Shown here: positions 22,513-34,396 of the stretch, in pieces
Layout: the number at the start of each line of letters is the position of its first letter
Numbering within the stretch: the first letter of the stretch is position 1
NCBI GenBank assembly: GCA_025093985.1
Contig: JACAAK010000001.1
Location: 868,001 to 932,000, forward strand
DNA length: 64,000 bases
Reading direction: 5' to 3'
From: Calvatia gigantea
Lineage: Eukaryota > Basidiomycota > Agaricomycetes > Agaricales > Lycoperdaceae
Position numbers and translations under genes: made by a program
Notes under the pieces: generated by a model
Database searches by the model: none
Seen by the model: the letters and a program-made list of their open reading frames with translations, nothing else
Told to the model about the DNA's origin: nothing

Positions 22513-23334
22513 CTATTCGCCCCAATCCAAGCCTAGCGCAGATTCGTCACCTCCCCGGATAGCAGCTTCCACAGCCTCCGCAAGCTCTCTTAACGCCAAT
22601 ATATCTTCGCTGAGTTCCCCGGGCTTTCTCTGATGACTAATATCGGGTGCGGTAACACCTAGGGCTTTTTGCAGAGCCTCCTCACGCTCAGCACCACGGA
22701 AATTATCGATGGAGGTAAGAAGAGACGGGAGATTCTCATGCTTGCTAAGGATCTCACGTATCCTGGAAGATGTAGCTGTGTGATGTAAGGTATAAGATGA
22801 GAGTCAAAAATGGTTGGGAAGAACAACGCACCGATTGCTTCATATTGATGGAGTTGGAGATCTTTGGGGTCGTCTCGTTTTAACGGATCTGGATAGGCTG
22901 ATTCTTCCGGGACGTAAGGCCACTTGAGAGATGTAAGTGGTCGGAGTGATTCGCGCTGTTGTACATCCAGCTCAACACTTGACCCCTCGCTTGGTTTGGC
23001 TATGAAAGTTAGGAAAAGCCAAAAGTGAACAAAAAACAGGACTTACATCTTGATTCGACGTCCTCTGGAGGGACTTCAGCAGGTGCAGATGATTCCGGAC
23101 GTGCGCAAGCACTCTCTAAGAGGTAAGTTAGCTGCAAGTTCCAGATATCGTTGGGAATAAATCGTACGCTGGTGTTGTTTATAACAAGGAACTGAGCAAC
23201 TGTTTTTATTAGCATATCAACCTTCACATAGTACAGGTCGCATACTATGCGACAAAACACTTCGAACAAGTATATTTTGAAGTGTTGGTCGTGCAGACCT
23301 GACACGGAGCCGGGTTTTTCGAACGGGAGGACAT
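22513..23334 (-). CDS. HIT-type zinc finger protein, ZNHIT3-like
   Basis: ZNHIT3 (Hit1 in yeast) helps assemble box C/D snoRNPs together with Rsa1/NUFIP. It is pieced together from short exons that no long open frame reveals. The ATG at 23334 gives MSSRSKNPAPCQVC, then TSKYTCSKCFVAYCSVPCYKQHQ across an intron at 23245-23200: the zf-HIT pattern of paired cysteines ending in a C-x3-H type ligand set. A second intron (gtacgattta...cctcttag) leads to QSACARPESSAPAEVPPED. A third precedes LRPLTSLKWPYVPEESAYPDPLKRDDPKDLQ, and a fourth precedes the C-terminal helices SSRIREILSKHENLPSLLTSID ... EDILALRELAEAVEAAIRGG and GLDWGE, stop 22515-22513. No frame breaks. Confidence 0.82.
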
Positions 23335-23864
23335 GAAATGTGTCCTGGTTATGTTGTTCTCGGATATCGGAAAATATGCGAGATCAATTCAGGTCTCGAG
23401 CATGGCAAATAGACAAGCTGAGAAAGCACTCTGAGGATAATCCCTTGTTTGGCACGTAAACAAATGAAACGCGTCGCGTAGTCTTGATTGGGTCTATTGT
23501 ACCACAGCCACTGAAGATGGACAAACGAGCGCCCAATGAGGTGTGTGTTCTCGAAATGGCGTAAAGTTGGGTAGAAAAAATGTGCAACGCCTATGTACCA
23601 ATACTATAATGTCTGTATGAAATTAGGTCAACATAGCATGGTGAACGAAGTTGGTTCATGAAATGGTGCGAAATTATGCAGTGAAAAGGATGGAAGTGTA
23701 ATAATGGCCCAATACGCCAAAGACACGGACGGTGTGGGTACTGATTAGGTGGAGAAAACATAAAATGGCGGCGGCCCCATATTATTGAGGGGTAGGTTTC
23801 GGCATTCCAAGGATCGAAGTTTGGTTATTATGACATTTCTTTTATTAACTGCGGACGCTTGTCG
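23335..23864. other. Spacer, no gene seen
   Basis: About 530 bp between the ZNHIT3 start and the 3' end of the next minus-strand gene. The frame at 23384-23587 lacks motifs and probably lies in the ZNHIT3 promoter. Confidence 0.45.
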
Positions 23865-24688
23865 TCAGTGGCACTGGAAATGCACTCGCAAGATCAGTCG
23901 ACATACCTCAATATCTTCTTCAAGCTCATCTGCGCCCTGGTAGCCTTCCGAGAGCCGTGCATCCCGCAAGTGGATTTGACCTGTCGAAGGTCGCGGGAGG
24001 CTGGCGAACTTGGTATTTCGTCTGTCAAGAAATCGAAATCTTAGCATCTCAGGTTGAAGAAGTAAGAAAACAGACAGGGGACACCTACTCGTTACAACAC
24101 ACAGGAAAACCCTCAAAGTGATGTTGGAGAGCAAGAGGGCCTTTCAAATTATGGCCTATCTTGTCTAACCCCCCTCCCGACTTCTTTTGGCGGGGCCGGA
24201 AAATGTGTTTTATGTATTCCACTGCCCTCAAGCGCCTGCACCCGAACGTCTGAAAACCGGGCAAGCGAATATCGGGAGAAGGAGGATAAGTGGAGCTAGT
24301 AGCGAGAGGGCAGGGTTTAGTGCTCAGAAGAGAATATTTCACCCCCGGAATACCCACCTGGAAGAGAGCATTCAGCTGGAAAATTGGGAGAGGAGTAGTG
24401 CAGAAATTGGAGAGTAACTCTGCCATGTCTAGCGTTGAAATAGGCTCCCCGGTTGGTGCATAGACTCCTGTGTTTTCTGCGTGCGCCGCACCTCCAATAA
24501 TTCCAGTCAGATCAGGGTCGCGACTCCTTTGACAAGGTCCACCAGGGTTCAAATAGATCCTTTTCTTCCTGTCTCCTGCCGCAGATCATCGTCGGAATGG
24601 TTTCTTGGCATCCAGTGAGGTCGGGAAGATGGTGGTTTGGGTATAGGTCATATTTTTTTGCGTCGAATATCGAGTACAACGACGACAT
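23865..24688 (-). CDS. Unrecognised multi-exon protein with an apparent +1 frame break
   Basis: I do not recognise a family. From the ATG at 24688: MSSLYSIFDAKKYDLYPNHH ... GRRQEEKDLFEPWWTLSKE, then in the +1 frame RDPDLTGIIGGAAHAENTGV, YAPTGEPISTLDMAELLSNF and TPLPIFQLNALFQ. After an intron (gtgggtattc...ggttttcag) come TFGCRRLRAVEYIKHIFRPR, KKSGGGLDKIGHNLKGPLAL and FEGFPVCCNE, then after another (gtaggtgtcc...ttgacag) SLPRPSTGQIHLRDARLSEG, YQGADELEEDIE and a stop at 23867-23865. The block looks like a conserved globular protein: clean introns, mixed composition, Cys and Trp present. The frame switch lies at about 24517-24530, with no fitting intron. It sits between paralogues B and C and is unrelated to them. 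Confidence 0.55.
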
Positions 24689-24926
24689 TGTGCTTAGGAA
24701 GGGTATGTGATCAGCAGTCCAAATCAGGAAACGGTAGGAATGTGGGAAGTGTCAAAGCCCCGAAATGGGCAGCAAAGTGGTCGTTGCAACCTTTGCTCTG
24801 TGTGATATGAACACTGGGACATAGCCTCCTCGGATAAAAAGGAAAAGAAGAAGTCAATGAATTGGAGAGCATAGACCAAGGACAGGGAAACAGAACATGC
24901 GGAATTTCCACTAGAAATGAGTCAAA

Positions 24927-25953
24927 CTACAAGCATTGACCGTCCGGGACTTCCCAGAAACCATAGACGCCTATTTCCGGCTAAGGAAGGAATCAGCGCG
25001 ATTGGTAACACGATGGAAAGCTGAAGCCATACCCAATATTTACATTCAGTCGGGGAGTCATAGGTCTTGCCGAACATACTGTGTGGAGTTGTAGTACACA
25101 TTTCAGCCCAGTTTGCCTTGAATTTATTGAGTTCAAGGTAGCCTTCGAGATGACCTTCATAACGCTATAGGGGTGGACTACTTTGAGGATGGAACCTGTA
25201 CATGATTCTTGGTCACTTACATGGATGCCTGACCCACGAGAAGTGCAGCCCTTGAACCCGGTGAGGATATTTCCTAGATATATAATGATGAATTCACTTA
25301 CATGATCCTTGATGTCCCTCCACCACGGCTTACAAGCGGGCTCGTCAAAATCGACTACCCAGATACCAACTATTTCGGTCTCCTAGATTGTCTGTCAGTC
25401 ATCGGCTTGCAAGGAAAAACTTTCAAGAGCTCACATTGTTACGATGACATTCCGTCGGAACTACATCTTTCCGGTGAATCCGAATGGGCGTCTCCCGACA
25501 TGCGATGCGCTGGTCCCACAAAGGCGGCACATAGTCCAGATGAGCCTGGTAACGAGCCGTACCATAGCTCAGACATTCTTCGTCCTTCTTTAATGGTCCC
25601 CATTGGATCATTCCACGTTGTTCTTCTCTCTCTTTTTGTTCCTGTTGTCTGCGTCCTTCCTTCCATTGATCATTATTGGCGTAGATGTATGTAGATTGTA
25701 AGCCAATGATCAGTATGAGGGCGATGCCCATGATGCCCCGGAGATGGCGTTTGAATATGCCAGTACGTGGTTTTGCTGTCGACCAGCCTCCATCATCGAG
25801 TAAAGATTGGTTCTCTCCTTGTTGATAATGATAACCCTGTTCGGCCGGAGAATCATAGCGACTTGGTACGGGATGACCCCACTCGTTGTGTAATATACTT
25901 TGATAACTTGGGGGAGAGCTCCCAGACCACACGTTGTTTCGAGGTGGTGGCAT
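24927..25953 (-). CDS. Paralogue C: short-stalk PPxY membrane protein with Cys/Trp-rich domain
   Basis: Intact. The ATG at 25953 (MPPPRNNVWSGSSPPSYQSI) carries PPxY; the dileucine-like motif is GENQSLL. A single TM (IMGIALILIIGLQSTYIYAN) is followed by only a short charged linker before IQWGPLKKDEECLSYGTARYQ, so the Trp-heptad stalk of A and B is nearly absent. The domain continues with WDQRIACRETPIRIHRKD, VGIWVVDFDEPACKPWWRD, GCTSRGSGIHRYEGHLEGYLE, MCTTTPHSMFGKTYDSPTEC and GVYGFWEVPDGQCL, with TAG at 24929-24927. The four introns match those of A and B. It is separated from B by two unrelated genes, so the array is not strictly tandem. Confidence 0.8.
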
Positions 25954-27904
25954 TCCGGAGGGACTCTTGATATTACCAGTGAAGCTACTGAAGAAGTCCC
26001 TATGCTAAGACCTGATATGTTCACTGTTGAATATGACTGGTCAGCTCGTGCTTTTTTCAGGAGGCATCCAAGGTCCTGCCTCAAGGAAAATTTTCGCTCC
26101 GTCCTCGTATGGGAGCCGGTGGTTGCTTCTTCTGTTTCTGCCGAAGGGAGGAGATCTTGGAACGTTTGGAAATGGTTCTAAGGAGAGGTGTACGCCCTCT
26201 GGCTCTGTTAAGCAAAAAGCAGGTATATGCTGATGGTTGAGCAGAGCAGAGCTGGGGTTGCCGTACATGCCGTCTCCACGTTCACCCAAAGCATCAGATT
26301 TAGGCGCTTAGAGGGCTATTGCTGTTAACCTTCTGGCGCTAGGCACTGCGCCGATGCCCTGCCGTTGTTGCCTGGTTTATCTTATCAGTTAATCAATCAA
26401 GTAAGGGACTCACCTGAGATTGGGAGAGGAAGGGGAAAATGTGCTAAGGAAACAAAAAGAAATGGCGTCTGGTTTTTATATGTCTCGTTGGTTGAGGGAC
26501 ACTGGCAACGCAGTACTGCGCCGCTACCTATAGTGTCTTGGGCCGTCGTGTCTAGCGACGAACTAGGAGAGTGGTTATTCCACCTGGACAATACAAAGAA
26601 TAAATAGACGTTTAGACCAGGTCAGCAATTTGTTTAATCAGGCAATAATATACACAAAAATAATTGTCGACCCTTGAATGGTAAAGGCCAGGACCGTAGT
26701 GGTCGTTTTATCGTATTATATTGTCTACAGTGTATGACAGACCAAACGAGTGAGTGAGGGTGGGCGAGTGGGTGTTTTTAGTTCTCGGCCGAGCAACTCA
26801 AATATTCACCGTCACGATATAATAAAAAGAAGGATTTCAAGACGTTGATATCTGCCGCCGCGCTGCGTTCCGGCTCCTATCAACGTTTTGAATGATGGTG
26901 AAGATGATAACTTGACTTTGACCAAGCCTCCAACTCCGACAACGTCCTTTGACAAGCTAAGCCGAAAAGGAGCTGGGTGTTATCTCGGGTTTACGGGCAC
27001 TTGACCAGGCTGACCTCGCGTCGCTCATGTCACAGGTGCTTGGCCTCCTCCCAAATGAGAGTGTTCATTCACACAAAGTGTACTTAGTATTTGCCAAGTG
27101 ATGCGCAATGCGGTGTATTGCCCAGATACATTTCATTGATTGGTCTGTAGTGGTGCAGGATAAATAGTCTTTGGGTAGGGATAGCGAGGGATAGCGGCCC
27201 CTGAGCTCTTTGGACCAACCTTGACGCAGACTTCAAACGTAATGATCGATGGTTGAACGCTCAAATAAAATATGTATAGTAGGCCGCTGGCTTTTGTTGT
27301 AGTAGTAGCACCTGTCGGGCGTGAGCGCAAGAATGGATAAGCGTCTTGGCGGTGTAACATGTAATTGTCGGGGTGACCGGTGACAACTGGTGACGATGGC
27401 CCAATGCTCCAATGATTGACACCCAGATGCCTGGGCGTCTTGGCTTAAAGTAAGATTGGGCGTTTCCTTTGCTGCAGTGGCTCCATACGTAGAGTTGAGC
27501 GTCATGAACGTCCTGGTCCGATTTGTGGCCTGAGGCTCCTAGTCGCTCCTTAATATTTTCAGGGGAACTGCGCAGGCCCAGGGACGGTGCCGGAAGGGTG
27601 GGTCAAAAGGGGATGACCGGCCGGTGGCTATTGATGTAAAAGGAAGGGACCGGCGTAGGGGTGCTGCGGGAAGCTATGCACGTGGGAGCGCAGTTTGCAA
27701 TGTCTTCTTGCCAGGTGGTGATCCAGAGTTACGGACCGAGGCGACGGAAACAAGATGGGAAGCAGTTGTCATCATTCTGAATCTGTACTTCAAGGCCCCA
27801 TCTCTCAAACCAGCACTGCTTCGTCCTTCGCACGTATTACTTAGGTGGTGACCGGTGCACCCCCACCTCTACTCCATCCCCTCCCTACCTTTCTTTCCTC
27901 CTCC
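25954..27904. other. Gene-poor 1.95-kb region
   Basis: Divergent spacer between paralogue C (-) and the aspartic protease (+). Frames at 26365-26607, 27133-27505 and 27624-27851 lack motifs and introns. A motif 'caggcaataata' at about 26639 also occurs at about 19547. Confidence 0.45.
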
Positions 27905-30021
27905 ATGATCCCCCTGTCATTCGCTGCTGGCTTGCTCCTGCTTCCCTTGCCCACATGGGGGGAACCTATCCACATAAACCTTGCAAAGCGATCAACAGGT
28001 CATCGCGACGCGAGCTTTTATGCCGCTGCCGCTGAAAATCTTCGAATAAAGTATGGGTTTTCGACATCTGCGGAGGTTACGAGGAGAGGTGTACATGGGG
28101 TTATTAAACGTGCATCAAATGCTGGCATCCCTATCATCAACCAGGTGTGGCTTTTACGTTCTAGCTCTAAATCTGCGCTCACCTTGCTGTAGAACCATGA
28201 TGCCAGTTATCTCGGTTCAGTGAGCATAGGCACGCCGTGAGTCTCTCGTTATTCCTCTGCGGTGCCTTTCGCCATCCCTAGCCGAGCCGGGCCCGCGTGG
28301 GGTGAACGGCGGGTGGCTATGCCCATCTGCTCTGCGGAAGTTTATCGGTCCCCTTGGGTGTGGCCTTGCTAGGTTTCCAAACGGTCTTGACTTCCCCACA
28401 ACACCTTTTATCTTCCAGTTTTTGTGCAAGTACTGATTTCCCTTCATGTTGCAGGCCACAGAATTTCAATGTTGTCTTGGATACTGGATCGTCTGATCTT
28501 TGGGTTGCTGATTCCTCTTGTGATGTGTGTGATGGTTCGACTCCTACCTATGACGCAACCAAGTCCTCGTCAAATAAAGCAACTCCTGCTGGGGCACCAG
28601 CAGGCCAAGTTACAATCCGGTATGGTTCCGGACAGGTCGCTGGAACCCTTGCTGCAGAGACAGTTTCCATGGGCGGTTTTACAACGCCGAACCAAGTGTT
28701 CCGTGAGTCGTTCGCAGTCTTTATTAGGAATGTGGCTCACATGTTGGACGATAGTTCAAGTTGATCGAGTTTCCAATCGGCTCGTAGACAATACATTATC
28801 TGGCATCATGGGCCTTGCTTTTGATACCATAGCCAGCACAAGGGCGACCCCGTTTTGGCAGGCCCTCTCTGACGGCGGCCAACTTTCTTCCAAGGAAATG
28901 TCGTTCTGGCTCACCAGGGTCCATAATGATCCTGCCTCCACAGACATAGAATTTGGAGGTGTTTTCACACTGGGAGGTACCAACTCGAGTTTGTTCACTG
29001 GCGATATCGACTTCGTGAACATGCCTGGGACGCAACGGTCATTTTGGCTCTTGAGTCTGACGGGTAAGTTGCTGATGTGAATCAACAATTCATTCGATCG
29101 TGTTACTAAAGTTCCCTGTAGAGATTACTGTCCAAGGTCAGAAGGTTCAGACATCAGGTGGCGCCAATTCGTTGTCTGCGATAGACACGGGAACGACTCT
29201 CATTGGCGGTCCTTCGGACGATGTCAAGGCAGTTTGGGCTGCTGTACCAAACGCGCAAGATATAGGACAAGACATGCCCGGATTCTGGGCGTTCCGTGAG
29301 TCCAAACATTTTTTGTGCTATAACCTCGCTCACAAGGAGTGTAGCCTGTTCCACAAAGGTCCAAGTATCAATGGCGTTCGGCGGCAAGACGTGGCCCATT
29401 AGCACCGATGATATGAATCTTGGTGCCATCGACAGAGCAGGCCAGTTTTGTCTTGGGGGTATCTTCGATCTCAGCCTCGGAAGTAACATCGAGTCGGGGT
29501 CCGGTAACCCAAGTTGGGTCGTTGGTGATACCTTCCTGGTGAGCCCTTTATATCCCTCCCACCGGAGTGAGCTAACAAATACAATTAATATCTGGTGTTC
29601 TGCATTATGCGGTATTTTTTATATTGCACTTTAAAAACCCTCCAGAAAAACGTTTATTCGGTCTTCCGCGCTGATCCACCCTCGATTGGCTTTGCGCAGT
29701 TGTCCGATGCAGCGGGAGGGTCAGGTACGCCACCTCCCTCCTCTGCTTCGCAAAATTCGCTTACAAGTCCTCTTATCTCTACCATTTTTTCTTCTCGAAC
29801 GGGCGGTCCTACTCCCCTCACAACTGGACGTCCTGGTATACCCACTTCAGGCCAACCTAATACCTCGAGTATGTGACACTTGGTATTTTCTTTAGACCAC
29901 TTCTGACAACGTTTCTGGTTTAGGTAATAACGGTGCCTCTCGCTACTACTCTGGAGGATTTGGAACTTGGACATCACTTGTGTTTGCTGGACTAGTGTCT
30001 GTTCTTTTTGGACTGCTATAA
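27905..30021 (+). CDS. Secreted, probably GPI-anchored pepsin-like aspartic protease (A1)
   Basis: Pepsin-family endopeptidase. The ATG at 27905 opens a signal peptide ([19 protein letters not shown]), followed by a propeptide. First catalytic motif: [12 protein letters not shown] (about 28472). The substrate-side loop is [17 protein letters not shown], and the second catalytic motif is [16 protein letters not shown] (about 29175). The usual [16 protein letters not shown] block follows. The C-terminus is a Ser/Thr/Pro-rich linker ([11 protein letters not shown] ... [13 protein letters not shown]) and a terminal hydrophobic stretch ([17 protein letters not shown]) with no charged tail, typical of a GPI signal. 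Introns of about 45-60 nt interrupt at least seven places; no frame breaks. It may be yapsin-like by its anchor, though I make no closer assignment. Confidence 0.9.
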
Positions 30022-30338
30022 CATGGATTCAAAGTGGCGGAGGTTACGGACTATGCTAGATAGATGTTACTGATACTAATTATTCATGGCTGGAACGAAC
30101 GAACACTTGATCAATATACACATACAGAATGTTGCGGAAATTTTGGTATCAAATGTCATCTCCTTATCGTTGACTGTCATGGCCCTTCTGAGTGAGGCTT
30201 TCGGCCGCAGCGGACCACGTGATCGACGCGTCCTGCCTCGCGTCCACATTTGGTAATCCGGATTTGCTCCCTGACAGGGAAACCGTCTTTTGAACGAGAA
30301 CGACATCTGCCGCAGCGAACACAATTAGACGACATTAA
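30022..30338. promoter_or_regulatory. Spacer before the chitin synthase gene
   Basis: 317 bp holding the protease 3' end and the chitin synthase 5' region. It contains CACGTG at about 30218, an E-box-like palindrome that bHLH factors often bind in fungi. Function unproven. Confidence 0.35.
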
Positions 30339-33300
30339 ATGGCTCGACGAAAACCTGTTCCTCGTGTCGCCAGCCCGCAAAGCGAGTCGTCATCGACTCA
30401 CGAATCTATCGACGCCAGCATAGCGCGCTATAGCTTGACAGATCCTCCAGTGCCTCACTCAGCGGAACAAGACACGCCTCTCCTTTCTTCCGACCACGAC
30501 CACGATCATGCCTCTAACGACGGTATGAACGGCCCACCCATATCAGCTACCATGCGTAACGCTACCGCTGCCGAATACGACAATGAACGACAGACATACG
30601 ACCAACCACAACCTCCTAGGCGGGGGTACCAACCATATCAACCGGGACAATACCTCGCACCAATTGTCACAGGCGAAACTCTTCAACTGGACGATATAAC
30701 ACAGGCCATATCCGAGGAGCAGGATCCTTTCAATGATCCATCAACTCCTATCGCGCAGCCTGCGCAACTGCAATTCGACGTTCCACCGCAGGATGGGGTG
30801 TACCAATCCATCGAGCACCCTCCAGCTCCATCGTCCGATTATCATAGCCAAGGAAGCTCAGGAGTACTTTTCGCAGCCTGGCTCATCTATCCATTCCTAC
30901 ACACCAATTAATGGCACAGAGCCTATGCTAGCCGGTTCTTCCGAAATTGACCATTTTCAGCATGACGCTGAGGCTGCATATAGCAGCGCAACCGCATACT
31001 CGACATCACCCTACCGACCTCCACGTTCTCGCTCACCGACGCCCGCGGTAGACGACGAGGACTACTACGTCGTTGGAAGCGAGGGTGTTCACTATACCGG
31101 CGGATACGATCTCTCAAGCCATGACGATCCGGAGAAAGCAGCATTACAAGAAGAATACGCTGGATACCTGATGCATGGAGAATATCCCACACCGGCACAC
31201 CATAATATCGTATTTGACCCGGACCCGCCCACACCTACATCTCAGCAGGCCTCGCTTCCCGAAACGCTTCTTGAAACACAACATTTCGGTCCTGCACCAT
31301 CTGGCAGGGTAACCCGGAGACACAAAACCAAGAAACGCGTGTTACTGACGAATGGTAATTTGGTTGTGAATTTGGATGTGCCACCGCGGTTGGCATTGCC
31401 TAGGAGAGGTGTGCCGGAGATGATGCAGACGAGATATACTGCTGTAACGTGTGATCCGGATGATTTTGAGAAGAGTGGGTTCTTTTTGAGACAGAATGAG
31501 AGCGGGAGGAGGACGGAGTTGTTGATTATAATTACCATGTATAATGTGAGTACTTCCCGCGTTTTTAAGGGCTGGGATAGGTTATTAATAGGTGCTGGTT
31601 GTGCGGTTTAGGAAGATGAGGTTTTACTTTGTCGGACCTTATATGGTGTGATGCGGAATATCTCGCATCTGTGCACGCGCAAGAACTCGCAGACGTGGGG
31701 ACCAAACGCCTGGGAGAAGGTATCTTATCTCCTCCTTTTAATCAGTCTTTTATCATATTACTTGGCATATCCACAGGTAGTTGTATGCATCATTGCCGAC
31801 GGACGCAAAAAGGTCCATCCGCGAGTCCTGGACTGCCTGACGTTACTCGGTGTTTACCAACCAGGAGGCCACATGAAAAATATGGTCAACCAAAAACAGG
31901 TCACCGCACATGTGTTCGAATACACCGCTTCGTTTGCTTTGGACTCGGATTTGCGTTTCAAGTATCCCGATAAGGGCATTGTACCGACCCAGATTATATT
32001 TTGTATGAAGGAGAAGAACCAGAAGAAAATTAACAGCCATCGGTGGGGTTTCAACGCTTTTGGTGCCATGTTACAGGTGAGCAGATAGTTTCCAGATTGT
32101 TAGTGATTGTGCTAACCCTGAATCGTTGTAGCCAAATGTCTGCGTGTTGTTGGATGTTGGTACACGACCAGGGAGTAATAGCATATACAGACTCTGGAAA
32201 GCTTTTGATCTCAACTCTAACGTCGGCGGTGCCTGTGGAGAAATTTCAGTGTACAAGGGGAAGAAATGGTCTTTGCTCCTGAACCCACTCGGTGCGTGTT
32301 GTTTTACTATAAAATGCCAAGGTACTGATGGGTCCCCTCAGTTGCGGCACAAAATTTCGAGTACAAAGTTAGTTGCATCCTGGATAAACCTACCGAGAGC
32401 ATGTTCGGCTATATCAGTGTTCTGGTGCGTTACACTCCGGGCGTTCATCAATGCTTTACGATGGAATGATTGTAGCCTGGTGCATTCTCGGCATATAGAT
32501 ATATAGCACTGCAGAATGATGATCGGGGTCAAGGACCGCTTGCATCCTACTTCAAGGGAGAGGTTCTGCACGGAAGGGACACAGATATCTTTACCTCGAA
32601 CATGTGTAAGTGTTTTGCCAATAAGATGCTAAATTTTGGACCACGAGCTTACGACGATCCGCAGATCTCGCTGAAGACGTAAATGGATCCACAATCACAT
32701 CAAAGAAAAGACTGACATCATCACTAGCGCATTCTTTGCTTTGAGCTTATTGCCAAAACCCATTGCAATTGGTGGGACCCAATCGCTCAATCCATGCACG
32801 TGCTAACACACCTTATGAAGGGTGCTGAAATACGTTAAAGGCGCAGTCGGAGAAACAGACGTCCCGGACTCATTGCCGGAGTTTATTTCCCAGCGGAGGC
32901 GATGGCTGAACGGTTCCTTCTTTGCTGCGACCTATGCTATTGCCCACGTTGGACAGATACTTCGTTCAGGGCATAGTGCCACGCGAAAGATTGTATTAAT
33001 GGTGGAAACCGTGTACAACATTATCAACTTGGTTTTTGCGTGGTTTAGCATCGTGAGTACCTTGTCTATTTCATCGGTTGGCTGATGTGAAATGGTGGCG
33101 TCCTTCGTAGGGAAATTTCTATCTCTTCTTCGTAAGTCAGTTTCTGGTTTTAAGAACACAGTGAATGACCGCAGCCGAGTACAGGTTGTCTTAACATCCT
33201 CACTGGAAGATCCATCCTTTTCCCTGCAGGGGATCAAGTACTTCAACACCCTCATGCAATACCTCATGGGCTCCATGATCGTATCATCTTTCATCTTTTC

Positions 33301-34396
33301 CATGGGCAACAGACCTGCAGCGTATGTGATTGTCACTCGCTTCCAACCCGACTTACGTTAACTCCGCTTGAACCTAGATCTAAGTGGAAGTACAAGACGA
33401 CCAGCCTCATCCTTGGTTTCCTAATGCTGTATATGCTCATTGCATCAGTAGTTTGCTCACTAGAAGCCGCCAAGCAGGGAGGAGCTGCCAACTCGGTGAT
33501 GCTGTTGAGCGTGTTGGTTACTTACGGCTGTAAGTGGACCCGCTTTGCATGGGCCTTGAGATTGGCTGATTGTAGGTCACCCCAGTATATGCATTGAGCA
33601 GTCTACTGGCATTTGATCCTTGGCACATGATTACAAGTTTCATCCCTTATATTTTCCTATCGCCGACATATATCAACATTCTGAATGTGTTTGTGCCTAT
33701 GTGTTCTGTCTCTATTAAGTGGATGCTAACCGTCCTCATAGCTACGCATTCTCGAACCTGGACGACGTATGCTTCTTGTGCGCCCTCCCAAGTAGACAAA
33801 CATTGACTTCGCCTTTTACGCAGATATCATGGGGAACCAAACAGGATGCTGCACCGGACACGGATCTCGGTGCGGTAACTCAAGATATCAACTCCCAGGT
33901 GGACGTCGAGTTGTTCTCCGATACTGCAGACGTCAATTCGTTATATGAGGAAGCCCTGGCAAACCTCAGAGATCGGAAACCTGCACAAGGCGCGAACATG
34001 AAGAACAGAATGCGGACGTCCGCAGAGAAGGAACAAGTTGCGAAGGACTATTACGCGAGTGTGCGGACTAATGTTCTCCTGGCTTGGGTATTATCCAATG
34101 TGAGTCGGTTTTTGGAAAATATCTTGGTGAATTTTTGATAAGGTTTGACTGCGAAAGGGCCTGTTGCTATTGGCTATCCTGGGTGGTGTTTCGACATCAA
34201 ATACCTTTGATAGAGATGCCGGTATCAATCGGACGAAGGGATATTTGATCTTTATTCTTTCATTTACTGCGATCACAAACTCAGTGGTATGTCTTCGTCG
34301 TATCTCACGGAAGTGTGCGCTGATAACTTGTGTTTGGGTTTATAGCGATTCGCCGGCTCGACACTGTACCTCATTGCCCGGTTAATTACCGGATAG
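30339..34396 (+). CDS. Chitin synthase, division 1 (class III-like)
   Basis: Polymerises GlcNAc from UDP-GlcNAc into chitin at the plasma membrane. A long Pro/Ser/Gln-rich N-terminus from the ATG at 30339 leads to the Chs N-terminal domain ([32 protein letters not shown]) and then the catalytic domain: [70 protein letters not shown] and the hallmark [15 protein letters not shown] segments follow ([43 protein letters not shown]) and end [16 protein letters not shown]. About a dozen short introns; all those in the catalytic part check by frame. The frame change at 30.80-30.86 kb fits an intron from 30798 to 30852 or 30861. Class III is by recalled similarity, not a computed tree. Confidence 0.95.

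Noticed and set aside
22380..22562. PPSYDIV-like peptide as the relic of a fourth A/B/C paralogue
   Set aside because: It lies on the opposite strand to the family, is followed at once by a stop, and has no other matching block.
30798..30861. Apparent +1 frameshift in the N-terminal region of chitin synthase
   Set aside because: A normal-sized intron starting gtgtac at 30798 and ending aag (30852) or cag (30861) joins the frames. Left out of the frame-break list.
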